Part shown: positions 1 to 8,359 of the stretch, in pieces
Layout: each line of letters opens with the position of its first letter
Position numbering within the stretch: the stretch's first letter is position 1
Source: Anaerolineae bacterium
GTDB taxonomy: Bacteria; Chloroflexota; Anaerolineae; B4-G1; SLSP01
Direction of reading: 5' to 3'
Length of the DNA stretch: 25,566 nucleotides
Assembly: GCA_018055515.1 (NCBI GenBank)
Contig: JAGPHL010000009.1
Coordinates: forward strand, 1 to 25,566
Made by a program: the position numbers and the translations under genes
The notes under the pieces: model-generated
The model's input: only the letters and a program-made list of their open reading frames with translations
What the model was told of the DNA's origin: nothing
Databases searched by the model: none

Positions 1-196
1 GCGTCCCCGCCAGGCCGAATTTCCGCTCGACGGTGAGGCCGGCGTCCTCCAACAACAGCGCGTACATTTCCGCCACGATGTATTGCTCCGTGAAATCTTT
101 GGAGCCGACGACGACTTTCGCTTTCGCGCCCCCGCCGCATCCGGCCAGCAGGGACAACGCCAACATACCACACATCACAGCTATCCACCGCTTCAT
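1..196 (-). CDS. Osmoprotectant (glycine betaine/choline) ABC transporter substrate-binding lipoprotein, N-terminal part
   Basis: Only the first 65 residues are in the window; the gene runs off the left edge. The start is ATG at 196, preceded by a strong GGAGGT ribosome site about seven bases upstream. The protein opens with a lipoprotein signal peptide (MKRW, a hydrophobic core, then LLAGC with Cys20 as the lipidation site). The mature part begins VVVGSKDFTEQ, then a helix with AEMYALLLEDAG, and ends VERKFGLAGT, which is the characteristic opening of OpuBC/OpuCC/OsmX-type quaternary-amine binding proteins. By family it would be anchored outside the membrane and hand compatible solutes to the permease encoded at 489-1190. 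The order permease then binding protein on one strand fits an osmoprotectant import operon, with the ATPase presumably outside the window. The exact ligand cannot be read from this fragment. Confidence 0.88.
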   Translation of the reverse strand, partial: MKRWIAVMCGMLALSLLAGCGGGAKAKVVVGSKDFTEQYIVAEMYALLLEDAGLTVERKFGLAGT

Positions 197-250
197 GAGT
201 TACCTCCTTCGAAAATAGAGATCAGCGAGTCAGCCGTCAGCGAAAAAGCG

Positions 251-283
251 AAAAAAATCACTTGCGTGGCAAATGTAACGCAA
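251..283 (-). terminator. Weak hairpin plus T-run between permease and binding-protein genes
   Basis: On the minus strand TTGCGT (283-278) and ACGCAA (267-262) can pair across a 10-base loop, and a run of seven T lies at 257-251. The stem is only 6 bp and half AT. It may partly attenuate transcription from the permease into the binding-protein gene rather than stop it. Confidence 0.3.
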
Positions 284-306
284 ACTTCAGGCCGCTCTCA
301 GGCCGC

Positions 307-415
307 CCCGGAATGAATTCCGGGTCTGACAGGTCAAGTTCGCTGAAGCGAGCTTTCCCAACAACGCGCTTCAGCGCGTTTGGCTCGTGTCAGGCTGGGG
401 ATTCCATCCCCAGCC
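307..415. repeat. Cluster of four short tight palindromes
   Basis: Four compact inverted repeats follow one another in this noncoding gap: CCCGGAATGAATTCCGGG at 307-324; AAGTTCGCT-GA-AGCGAGCTT at 336-355 (one T/G wobble); AACGCGCTTCAGCGCGTT at 363-380; and GGCTGGGGAT-TCC-ATCCCCAGCC at 393-415. Stems are 8-10 bp with 2-3 base centres, and the second and third share the core CGCTGAAGCG or its reverse complement. None has a T-run, so they look like REP/MITE-like elements rather than terminators. The whole gap 197-488 contains no convincing gene. Confidence 0.7.
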
Positions 416-441
416 AAACCGGTAAGCTGTCGCCGTCTCAT

Positions 442-469
442 CTCACGACTCACGACTCAGCCCTCACAT
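442..469. repeat. Heptanucleotide tandem repeat (CTCACGA-type, 4 units)
   Basis: Four seven-base units in register: CTCACGA, CTCACGA, CTCAGCC, CTCACAT. The array sits just downstream of the permease stop codon. It is degenerate and noncoding, and resembles the short tandemly repeated repetitive sequences known in cyanobacterial genomes. Confidence 0.65.
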
Positions 470-488
470 TCTCCTGCAAAATATCGGC

Positions 489-1190
489 TCATACATGACA
501 GATTTCGCTGTCCGGCGGCTGGCGCTGGAGCCGTTGGCCCCGCAGTTCAGGCGGCGCCACCCACCGCTGCAAGGCGCTGAACACGAGCTCCGCCAGCAAC
601 GCCAGCAAAGCCACGGGGATAGCACCCGTGAGCAAGATGGCATTGTCGTACAACGCAAAGCCCCGCGTGATGTACAATCCCAATCCACCGCCGCCGATGA
701 AAGCCGCCAGCGTCGCGCTCGCAATCACTTCGACCGTCGCCGTGCGGATGCCCGCCAGAATCACCGGCAGCGCCAGCGGCAGTTCAACGCGCAGCAACGT
801 CTGGCGCGGGGTCATCCCCATCCCCCGCGCCGCCTCAAGAATGGCGGCGTCTATCGCGCGGAAGGCGGCGTCGGTATTCACCAGAATCGGCGGCAGCGCG
901 AGAATCGTTAGCGCGATCGCCGCGGACGTAAAGGACAGCCCAAAGTAGGGCAACGCCAGAAAGAGGATGGCGAGACTGGGGATCACCCGGATGCTGCTGA
1001 AGACATTGAGAACAGACTGCGCCGCCCGGCGCCAGGGCGCGTGAGAGGTCCACACCCCCAGCGGAATGCACAGTGCCATCCCCGCTCCCAACGCCACCGC
1101 AACGTAGCGCAGATGCTGCAGGATCGCCGTCGTCACTTCCTGGGGACGAGAAGCGATGTACGCCATCATGCGCGCCAGTAACGCGGCCAC
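489..1190 (-). CDS. Osmoprotectant (glycine betaine-type) ABC transporter permease
   Basis: Inner-membrane permease subunit of a quaternary-amine importer, 233 residues, a normal length for the OpuBB/OpuCB/OsmW group. Hydrophobic segments lie near residues 25-47, 68-84, 87-106, 138-165 and 185-208. The cytoplasmic EAA loop that contacts the ATPase is visible around residues 119-142 (EAARGMGMTPRQTLLRVELP), and a typical IGGGGLG turn follows at about 165-171. The start is GTG at 1190: AGGGAGG lies immediately upstream, slightly close, while the next Met codons are too far from it. The gene begins 15 bp after the A2M-1 stop at 1206, so it may be co-transcribed with that gene. The binding-protein gene follows after a 292 bp repeat-filled gap. 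The family is certain; the substrate is inferred. Confidence 0.9.
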   Translation of the reverse strand: MAALLARMMAYIASRPQEVTTAILQHLRYVAVALGAGMALCIPLGVWTSHAPWRRAAQSVLNVFSSIRVIPSLAILFLALPYFGLSFTSAAIALTILALPPILVNTDAAFRAIDAAILEAARGMGMTPRQTLLRVELPLALPVILAGIRTATVEVIASATLAAFIGGGGLGLYITRGFALYDNAILLTGAIPVALLALLAELVFSALQRWVAPPELRGQRLQRQPPDSEICHV

Positions 1191-1205
1191 GCTCCTCCCT
1201 TCACC

Positions 1206-4200
1206 TCAGGGTCGCACCGTCAGCGACGCGCCGGCCGTGCGTCCCCAGACCTCCGGGAAGTAGGTCTCATACGCTGTGGCCGGCAACACCCGGAATTCGC
1301 CCGCCAGCACCGCCCGCAGCCGGTAAGTGACCTGATGGGTGCCCGCCGGCAGGGCCTGGCTGAAGAAGACCGCCCGCTCATCGCGCAGCTCGGTGCTGTC
1401 GAAGGGACTCCAGCCCCAGCCGTCGCGGCGCGTTGCTCCCTCATAGCCGGGAACGTCCTGCGCCTGCTGCTCGGTGAGCAGCTCCGGGTTCACCGCTTCC
1501 AATCCCGCCGGGTAGAAATCCTCCAGCGTGAGGAAATAGCGCGTGTTGGGCGTGATCACCGTCAGCCGCACCTCCATGAGATCGCCAACGCGCAGCGTCG
1601 TCGCCGGCGTACAGGGCTGTTCCCCCGCCGGAACCGCCGGGTCGGTCACCAGGCAATAGTCGCGCTGGACGGTGAGCCCCCGGCTATCTGCCGCGAGCTC
1701 CATCACGGGCAAATCCAGGGCGAGGTGGCCGGTATAGCTCAGACGTCCCTGGCCCTCTCCCCGCGCGATCTCGAGGGCGTTCACCTGTCCCGGGAGCAGG
1801 CTCGTGCTCGCGTCCGCGCCGAGCGGGAAGCGCCAGACCTGCGTTTGTCGGAGCGTGTCGCCCGTCACCCGGCCGCTGCCAAACGCCACGCCGTTAAATG
1901 CCACACCCCACTCATAATCAGCGCGCAGCTCGCCGCTGAGCGTCAGGTAATCGGTCAACGCCAGCAACGCCCAGGCAGTCTCCTGGGTCGTCGCCCAGCG
2001 GTCGCCGCGCCGCGCCACCAACAGCCAGCGCACCGCCTCCGGGATCAACGGATCCTCCGGCGCGAGCCGCACCAACGCCGTCAACGCCACCGCCGTCGCC
2101 CGGACGTCGGTCACCCAGTAGCGCGAATCCTGGTCCTCCCACCGCACACCGGTCGCCGACCGCGCCGCCGCGCCGCGCAAGTCCTCCAGCAGCGTCGTCA
2201 CTTTGGCGTCGCCCGGCGCGATCTGCCCCAGCGCCAACGCCAGGTACGCCTTTCCCGTCACCCCCAGCTGTTCGCGCGCCTTGTAGAGGGCCTCCCCTGC
2301 CCCGCCGGGACGCAAACGCCCCGTCAGCGCCAGAACATACGCCGCCAGGGCGTGATTGGGCGTCCAGGTCCGGGGCACGCGCAGCGACTCTTCGAGAATC
2401 ACCTGCTCCAGATAATCCAGCGTCGTCGCGAGCGCCTCCGTCCGCACGGTGAATCCCGCCTGCTGCGCCTCCCACAGCCCCATGGCCACGTAGGCCGAAA
2501 GTTGCAGGTCCGCAGGCGAGTTCGCGCCCCAGCTCCATCCGCCCTCCGCCAGCTGCCGCCCGTACAGCCGATCCAGCGCGTCCGGCACCAGGGTCTGCAG
2601 CTTGCTCTCCAGGTCCGGCGCCGCGATTTCCGCGTCGCGCAGCGCGCGGTAGGTGAGCACGTTGAGCAAGAAACGGCTGACCAACATCTCCGTGGATTCG
2701 TAGCGCGACGTTTCCAGGTAGGTGAGGCCGCCCGCCAGGCTCGCCGCCAGCGACGGCTCCAGCTGCACTTGCAGGTTCGTCCCAACGCCGGCGTTTTGGG
2801 GGACGACGATGGCTTCCATGCGACTGCCGGCCGCGTCCAACACGCCGGAGACGCCGAAGACATCGGGCGACGTGTAGCGATACACCGGCAGCGCGCCGTC
2901 AGGCGCCTGCCCCATGGGAGGGAGAGCGCTGTCACGGTAGCCGCCGCCCTCCACAGAGAAGATCAACAGTGCGGCGTCCCCGTCCTGCGAGGCCGAGACG
3001 CCCCACGCGACGCGCACCTGTCCACCCGCCGGCACCTCGACCTGCTGCGAAGCCTCGGTCTCCACGGTCACCGCGCCGCTCGCGGTGAGACGCACCTCCG
3101 CCGTGAGCGGCTGTCCGGTGGCGTTGGACACGATCGCCGCCACCTCCAGCCGATCCCCCGCGATGAAGAACCGGGGCGTGACGGGGCGCACGAACAGGGG
3201 TTTGGCGACCACCCATTCGAGCTGCGCCTGTCCCACGCGGGTATCCGCAGTGACCGCCCGCGCGTCCACTACCCAGGTCGTGAGCGAATCCGGCAGCGGC
3301 ACCGCAATCTGAGTCTCACCGGTCGGCCCCGTCCGCAACTGCGCCTTCCACAGTGCCGTATCCGGGAACTCCTGGCGCACTTCCACCGACGCCAGAGCGC
3401 CGTCCCCGCCGCCGCCCCGACCGCCCGCGGAAAGCTGCGCGATCAGATGTCCGGCATCGGCGGCGACCTCCGCGAGGCTTCTCGCCAGGCGGCTGTACAA
3501 CGTGAGCAGCGAATCGTCGGTGCGGACGCTCAAACCGCGCTCGCCGTAGAAGCCTTCGAGGATCGAGGGCGCGTTGGCCGCCGTCAGGGCGAGGACGGCC
3601 TTGTCCACGACGGCGAGTCCCACATCCGCATCCACGCCGTGACCAGCCGCGTCGAGCGTGCGCACCGTCAGGGGCACCGTCGCGCCCGGCGTATAAGGCG
3701 GCGCCTGCGGGGAAGTCAACTCCACCGTCAGCGTCTGCGCCGTCGGCGCGACCCGCAGTTCCACCCAGCCCACCCGCACGTCCGAGGAGCCTCCCTCCGG
3801 CGCCGCTTTGATCACGACAAAGGAGACGTAAACGTTCGGCGCAAAGCGCTCCACGATGGGCAGCGTGATCACGGGATTGGCTTCCTGCGCCACGAAGTGT
3901 TGCACCTCCAGGATACCACCCCGCTCCACGGTCATCAACACCTGGAACGGCCCCTGGAACGGCGTGGGCAGAAAAATAGTGGCGCTATCGCCAGGGCGAT
4001 ATGCGCGCGCATCGGCGACCGGCGTGACCCGGCCCTCGGGCGCTTGCCACGCTGCGCCCTCGGGACCACTGACCCAGAGATAGGTCTCGCTCCGCACCGT
4101 GTGGCGCTCGGTGTCGTGCGCTTCGGCGATCAGCACATACGCCCCCCCCTTGGGCGCCGTCACCACGATCTCCGCCGCGCCGTCGGCGCCCGTCGTGACA

Positions 4201-7184
4201 TTGAAAGTCGCGATCACCGTGTCGGTGTACCCCCAGGTGACGTCCATGTCGGCGCGTGTCGCCGGGCGCGCGACCCACGTCCGGCGCGCCAGCGTCGCCG
4301 TGACCGATTGCTCCGCCACAGGCGCGCCCTCCCAATCCAGCGCCAGCAAATCCACCGTCGAGGGGGCGCCGGGGGACATCACCCACGTGCGCGGTTGCAA
4401 TCCCAGGTAAAAGCGTGCCGTGTGTACGGTGAACGAGTCGCGCCCGGAGACCGGGAACCCACTGGCATCCACCACTGTCGCTTCCACCGTCCACCGTTGG
4501 GCAACAGGCTCCTGCTGACCTTCCGCCAGAGGCAGTTCTGCGGGCAATTCCAACAGCCAGCGCCCCTGCGCGTCCGTCGTCGCCTCGCCCGAAGCGACAG
4601 GTCCCCAGAAGGCATAGTTCGCGCCCGGCCCCCACGACCAGCGGCCGGCGATCGCGGGGGTGAAATGGGCCTGCTCGGCGCGCACTTCCCAGTGCAGACG
4701 GGCATTGGCGACCGGCCCGCCGAAGAAGTAGCTCGCCTCGACCAGGGCGCGCGCCGTCTCCCCTTGCAGGATGTTCTCGCGTTCCGGCAGGACCGTCACC
4801 TCAAACTCCGGCTTGCGGTACGCTGCCAGCGTCAACGGAAGTTCCCACGTCCAGGGACCATAAGGGCCGGGGGCCGCGTCGGGCAAGGTCGCCTGCACAC
4901 TATAACCGCCTACCCGCGCGACGGCGGAAAGGGCAAACGCCGCGTCGAACGTGCCCCACTCCGAAAGCCGCGCCGTCGTCGTGAGGACTGTCTGCCCGTC
5001 GGGATCCCGCAAAGCCAGAGCCACCCTGCGCTCCGTGTCGGGGAGGGTGTAGCGCACGTCCTGCTCCTCGCGCAGCACGCCGCGGACGAACACCGTTTGA
5101 CCGGGGCGGTAAATCGGACGGTCGGAGTAGAGGTACAGCCGATAGGGGTTGAAGTCGCTGTACGAGGTGGAAATGTCGAAATTCCAGGGGCTGGCGCCCT
5201 GATCCCAGTGACTCATGCTCAGGCCGAATCCGGGAGCGCCCGGCGCGCCGACGACGGCGGTCACATCCTCCCACAGATTCTCCAGCGGGTTGATGCGAAT
5301 CCGCGCCAGGCCGTCCGCGTCCGTGACGCCGGCGCCCAGCAGCGTCGCCTCGGCGTCGAGCAAGCGCACCTCCACGGACGCCGTCGGCTCGCCGCTGCGA
5401 AGATCGGTCACCCAGACCAGCGCTTCCTCGGAAGCGAGCTTGAGCATCACATGCCGATCCACTACGGCAAAGGGGATCTCGGTGCGCCACATGCTGTTAT
5501 TGGCGACCTCCCAGCTCAGGCGATAAAAGCCCGTCGGCAGCGGCGCACCCCGCGACGTGAGCGTGACCGGCGCCACGGAAACGGCATTCGGCGGATTGCG
5601 ATAGGTCTCCGACCAGCTGCGCACCCTGGTTCCATCGCCGGCGTCATGGGCAATGAAGCCGCGCTCGGAGAGCTCGCTCAAGCGAAAATCTGCTTTGGAA
5701 ATGTTGCGTACTAGAAAGTAGAGCGTCGGCTCCAGCACCGCATCCAACGTGACGGCCTCAAGCGTCGTGGCGGGGGAGAAGAAGGGCCTTTCATCCCCCG
5801 TGGTGAAGCAAGAACGCAGCTCCGCCGTGCTCGCGTTCCCGTAACGATCCAGCACGCCGGGGCGCAGCTGCACGCAATAGCGCGTCCGCGGCGCTTTGAG
5901 CCATGACACATGCAAAACGCTGCCATCCCAATAGGTATAGCGGTCTTCAGGGGCAACCGCCGGGGTGATAATGAGCCGGGGCAACAACGTCGGCTCGCTG
6001 ATCGCGCCGCGGAAGCTGAGGCGCACGGATTCGTAGAGTTCCACATTGCGCGCCCCATCCCCCGGCGTGATGGCCACCGGGGCCGGATAAGGCAGCGTCG
6101 TGAACTTCCATGCCCACGCCGTTTCGAGGGGCGCCCCCGTGCGAGATCTGGCCTGCTCGCTCACTTTCACCGTGTAGCGCGTTTCCAGCGCGAGGGCTTG
6201 CGTGGGCGTGAAGACGAGCCGCGCGCCGTCATCTTCCCACGTCAGCGCGCCGGGCACCGGCTCCCCGTTGACGGCGGCCATGGAAAACGCGCTCGCCGTC
6301 GCCACGGGGTCCATCGGCGTGTTGAAGTCCACCCGCACGGCCGTCTCCAACGGCTGATCGAGACTCTCTTCGGCGGGGAAGACGGCCAGCACGCGCGGCG
6401 CAGCCGTAGCAAAGGCCCAGCTCACCGGCTCCGCAAGGGCGGCGCCCTCCACGCTCGTGACACCCGCGGCCAGGTTGACGACGTAACGCTCGCCGGCGTC
6501 CCACCCCGGCAGCGGCGTGAACTGATACACCGAGGTGTTGATCCACACGCCGCTGCCGCTCAGCGTGGGGGTGATCTCCAACGGCAAGGTGGGACATGTG
6601 GCCGCCTCCCCGGCAACCTGGCCCGTACAGTGCACCGGCACGAGGGCGCGGTTGAAGGTGATAACGAGGGGGGCATCGCCGCGCAAATCCACGGCATCGG
6701 GCGCGGGGCTGAGAGCGGTGACCTGGAGCGGTCCAAGGGTCGAGAATGCAAAGGCGAGCGGCTGCCCCAACGCCAGGCCCTCGGCTGACCGCGCGGTCGT
6801 GTCCAGCGCGACGCGGTAGCGCGTCTCCAGCGCCAACCCCCGCGGCCGGAACTGCAACGTGCGCGCGTCAGGCCAGCTCACCTCGCCGGCGACCTCGGGC
6901 GTCACCCGCAGAGCGGCCTCGACGGCCGCACGATCCATGGGACGATCGAAACGCAGCTCGATGAGCGCCGCGTCGGGAGCGACTTCCTGCCCCGGCAACG
7001 GTTGAAAGGCCACAATCGCAGGGGGCGTTTCCGGAATCACGGGGGCCTGTGTCGGGGCCGGCGTGGGCGAAGAGGTGGCCTGAGAGGGTGACACTGCCAG
7101 GGGCAAAGTGCTGCAGGCATTCGTCAACGTTGCCAGGAGCAACATCAGCGAGAGGAAACGTACACGCAACGAAAATTTCACCAT
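1206..7184 (-). CDS. Large alpha-2-macroglobulin-like lipoprotein with degenerate thioester (A2M-1)
   Basis: Predicted 1992-residue envelope protein of the bacterial alpha-2-macroglobulin family, whose members trap or inhibit proteases outside the cell. Start is ATG at 7184, with GGAGGT six bases upstream and a signal peptide ending LTNAC (Cys24); an open extension to 7319 lacks these. After a Thr/Pro-rich linker come about four Ig-like (Big_5-like) domains to about residue 505. The MG region includes YSDRPIYRPGQTVF near 681. A Gly-rich bait-like linker (GGRGGGGDG) and the A2M domain (FPDTALWKAQL near 1280) follow, then the alpha-toroid and receptor-binding-like end. At the thioester site it has S1497-T-E-M1500 instead of CxEQ, so no thioester can form. 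It is paralogous to the gene at 21032-25566, which keeps CTEQ. A penicillin-binding protein 1C gene, a common partner, is not seen. Confidence 0.93.
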   Translation of the reverse strand: MVKFSLRVRFLSLMLLLATLTNACSTLPLAVSPSQATSSPTPAPTQAPVIPETPPAIVAFQPLPGQEVAPDAALIELRFDRPMDRAAVEAALRVTPEVAGEVSWPDARTLQFRPRGLALETRYRVALDTTARSAEGLALGQPLAFAFSTLGPLQVTALSPAPDAVDLRGDAPLVITFNRALVPVHCTGQVAGEAATCPTLPLEITPTLSGSGVWINTSVYQFTPLPGWDAGERYVVNLAAGVTSVEGAALAEPVSWAFATAAPRVLAVFPAEESLDQPLETAVRVDFNTPMDPVATASAFSMAAVNGEPVPGALTWEDDGARLVFTPTQALALETRYTVKVSEQARSRTGAPLETAWAWKFTTLPYPAPVAITPGDGARNVELYESVRLSFRGAISEPTLLPRLIITPAVAPEDRYTYWDGSVLHVSWLKAPRTRYCVQLRPGVLDRYGNASTAELRSCFTTGDERPFFSPATTLEAVTLDAVLEPTLYFLVRNISKADFRLSELSERGFIAHDAGDGTRVRSWSETYRNPPNAVSVAPVTLTSRGAPLPTGFYRLSWEVANNSMWRTEIPFAVVDRHVMLKLASEEALVWVTDLRSGEPTASVEVRLLDAEATLLGAGVTDADGLARIRINPLENLWEDVTAVVGAPGAPGFGLSMSHWDQGASPWNFDISTSYSDFNPYRLYLYSDRPIYRPGQTVFVRGVLREEQDVRYTLPDTERRVALALRDPDGQTVLTTTARLSEWGTFDAAFALSAVARVGGYSVQATLPDAAPGPYGPWTWELPLTLAAYRKPEFEVTVLPERENILQGETARALVEASYFFGGPVANARLHWEVRAEQAHFTPAIAGRWSWGPGANYAFWGPVASGEATTDAQGRWLLELPAELPLAEGQQEPVAQRWTVEATVVDASGFPVSGRDSFTVHTARFYLGLQPRTWVMSPGAPSTVDLLALDWEGAPVAEQSVTATLARRTWVARPATRADMDVTWGYTDTVIATFNVTTGADGAAEIVVTAPKGGAYVLIAEAHDTERHTVRSETYLWVSGPEGAAWQAPEGRVTPVADARAYRPGDSATIFLPTPFQGPFQVLMTVERGGILEVQHFVAQEANPVITLPIVERFAPNVYVSFVVIKAAPEGGSSDVRVGWVELRVAPTAQTLTVELTSPQAPPYTPGATVPLTVRTLDAAGHGVDADVGLAVVDKAVLALTAANAPSILEGFYGERGLSVRTDDSLLTLYSRLARSLAEVAADAGHLIAQLSAGGRGGGGDGALASVEVRQEFPDTALWKAQLRTGPTGETQIAVPLPDSLTTWVVDARAVTADTRVGQAQLEWVVAKPLFVRPVTPRFFIAGDRLEVAAIVSNATGQPLTAEVRLTASGAVTVETEASQQVEVPAGGQVRVAWGVSASQDGDAALLIFSVEGGGYRDSALPPMGQAPDGALPVYRYTSPDVFGVSGVLDAAGSRMEAIVVPQNAGVGTNLQVQLEPSLAASLAGGLTYLETSRYESTEMLVSRFLLNVLTYRALRDAEIAAPDLESKLQTLVPDALDRLYGRQLAEGGWSWGANSPADLQLSAYVAMGLWEAQQAGFTVRTEALATTLDYLEQVILEESLRVPRTWTPNHALAAYVLALTGRLRPGGAGEALYKAREQLGVTGKAYLALALGQIAPGDAKVTTLLEDLRGAAARSATGVRWEDQDSRYWVTDVRATAVALTALVRLAPEDPLIPEAVRWLLVARRGDRWATTQETAWALLALTDYLTLSGELRADYEWGVAFNGVAFGSGRVTGDTLRQTQVWRFPLGADASTSLLPGQVNALEIARGEGQGRLSYTGHLALDLPVMELAADSRGLTVQRDYCLVTDPAVPAGEQPCTPATTLRVGDLMEVRLTVITPNTRYFLTLEDFYPAGLEAVNPELLTEQQAQDVPGYEGATRRDGWGWSPFDSTELRDERAVFFSQALPAGTHQVTYRLRAVLAGEFRVLPATAYETYFPEVWGRTAGASLTVRP

Positions 7185-7290
7185 GGGCAACCTCCAGCGG
7201 CCGGATGCGACGGGGCGGCATGATGTGACGACCGCCCCTGTCAGGGAGCTCACCCTTGAGCGCCAACCGGGCAATCGCTCCTGGAGTCTC

Positions 7291-7319
7291 ATCATATCAC
7301 AAGCCGTAGAGGAAGGCAA
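7291..7319 (-). promoter_or_regulatory. Putative sigma-70-type promoter of A2M-1
   Basis: On the minus strand TTGCCT (7319-7314) is followed after exactly 17 bp by TATGAT (7296-7291), and the -10 is extended (TGATATGAT). It lies about 107 bp before the A2M-1 start codon. Its -35 box lies in the T-rich tail of the upstream terminator hairpin. Confidence 0.55.
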
Positions 7320-7347
7320 ACGAGGCGCGATGATGATCGCGCCTCGT
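7315..7347 (-). terminator. Intrinsic terminator of the toast-rack gene
   Basis: A perfect 12-bp stem with a 4-base loop (arms ACGAGGCGCGAT at 7320-7331 and ATCGCGCCTCGT at 7336-7347) begins 18 bases after the stop codon of the gene at 7366-8175. Read on the minus strand it is followed by TTTGCCTT, a short U-tract. Confidence 0.7.
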
Positions 7348-7365
7348 CCACAAGCCAGAGGTTAC

Positions 7366-8175
7366 TTACTCGGCCCCCATCAGGGTAATCTGACCAATGC
7401 CGGCCTGAATGTTGAGGTAGAGAGTCGCTTCGGATTTGCCGTAGAGGTCGTTCACGAAATCATTGCCCTCGCGGTGCAGCCCACGGGTCTCCACGCTGCC
7501 CAGTCCCTTGTCTATTCGCACTCGCACGCCCATGTTTTCCGGCAAGTAGATTGTCGTGTCCCCAATGCCGCCGCTCACGTTCACGTCCACGGTCTTTCCC
7601 CACTCGCCGCGCAGATCCAGCGTACACGTGCCGGCGCCCAGATTTGCGTCAAGACGCTCAAGCGTGCGGTTGTCGGTCAAATCCACCTCCATATCGCCCG
7701 CGCCCAGTTTGAGATCCACGGTGCGGACGTTCAAACTGCCCAGATTGAGGACGCCGCTGCCGGCGCCGATGTCTGCACGAAATAACAAAGGCACCGTCGC
7801 ATTAAAGTTCAAATTCCATTCGTAACGGACGCTTTCATTAAAAGGGACATGGCGGGAAGGGGGTTGCCTGATGCTCAGGCGGTCATTCAACAATTCAACT
7901 TGAGGCTTCCAGTCCACAATATTATAAGCAAACTCCGCTTCGAGCAATTCGTCAGCGTCGCCCTCAACCGTGAGGTCGCCGGCGCCCATCATGATCTCAA
8001 CGCGGAGCTCCTGACCGTCGCCCAAATCTGCCACACGCGACAGCTCCACTGTCTGCGTCTCGCGCTGCAGCTCGCCGACCTGAGCGCGCTCCACCCCAAG
8101 ATTCACGCTGGCCGAGGCGCAGCCAAGCGACAACAGGATCAAGACGGCCACCATCACACTGAGCGTTTTCCGCAT
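7366..8175 (-). CDS. Toast-rack-type (DUF4097/DUF2154-like) envelope lipoprotein
   Basis: A 269-residue predicted exported protein. Start chosen at ATG 8175 because GGAGGT lies four bases upstream and the protein then begins with a clean signal peptide (MRKTLSVMVAVLILLSLGC; Cys19 is a likely but not textbook lipobox). The rest is almost all predicted beta strand: a first region at about 30-115 (VELSRVADLGDGQELRVEI) resembles the toast-rack N-terminal domain. A repetitive part at about 125-269 follows, with recurring LGAG/GIG turns (DIGAGSG, LGAGDMEV, LGAGTCTL, SGGIGDTT, AGIGQITL), suggesting a single-stranded beta-helix or toast-rack fold. Such domains occur in envelope-stress sensors and anti-sigma partners, but no catalytic residues are visible. 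It has its own terminator, and a divergent asparaginase gene lies upstream. Biochemical role unknown. Confidence 0.75.
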   Translation of the reverse strand: MRKTLSVMVAVLILLSLGCASASVNLGVERAQVGELQRETQTVELSRVADLGDGQELRVEIMMGAGDLTVEGDADELLEAEFAYNIVDWKPQVELLNDRLSIRQPPSRHVPFNESVRYEWNLNFNATVPLLFRADIGAGSGVLNLGSLNVRTVDLKLGAGDMEVDLTDNRTLERLDANLGAGTCTLDLRGEWGKTVDVNVSGGIGDTTIYLPENMGVRVRIDKGLGSVETRGLHREGNDFVNDLYGKSEATLYLNIQAGIGQITLMGAE

Positions 8176-8213
8176 TTCTACCTCCCACAAGGCAGACTTC
8201 CCCCACGCACACA

Positions 8214-8219
8214 ATTATA
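8214..8219 (-). promoter_or_regulatory. -10 box (TATAAT) for the toast-rack gene
   Basis: A perfect TATAAT on the minus strand, about 39 bp before the ATG at 8175. No good -35 is seen at 16-18 bp (CTTTTG is the closest). It is one of two TATAAT boxes in this divergent intergenic region. Confidence 0.4.
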
Positions 8220-8309
8220 GTACGCCTCCGAAAGACCAAAAGTTGCGATCGCGCCCCGCCAGCGTTTTCATCCCCGCCTGGGGCGTCTATCCCACCCAGG
8301 GATCCTGAG

Positions 8310-8326
8310 TATAATGGTTGAACCAT
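8310..8326 (+). promoter_or_regulatory. -10 box (TATAAT) with overlapping palindrome for asparaginase
   Basis: TATAAT at 8310-8315 lies 45 bp before the asparaginase ATG. The perfect odd-centred palindrome ATGGTTGAACCAT (8314-8326) overlaps its end and would cover the transcription start, where an operator could act. No recognisable -35 is present. Confidence 0.4.
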
Positions 8327-8359
8327 GACGTGCTGAATTCAACGCTGGGAGATCAGGTC

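Noticed and set aside
1335..5714. Very long open frame on the plus strand opposite A2M-1
   Set aside because: It lies wholly antisense to a clear A2M gene. Its product is Arg/His/Gln-rich with no family features, and such mirror frames are expected in high-GC DNA.
7185..7319. N-terminal extension of A2M-1 to 7319
   Set aside because: It would cover the promoter and hide the signal peptide. ATG 7184 has a proper ribosome site and lipoprotein signal.
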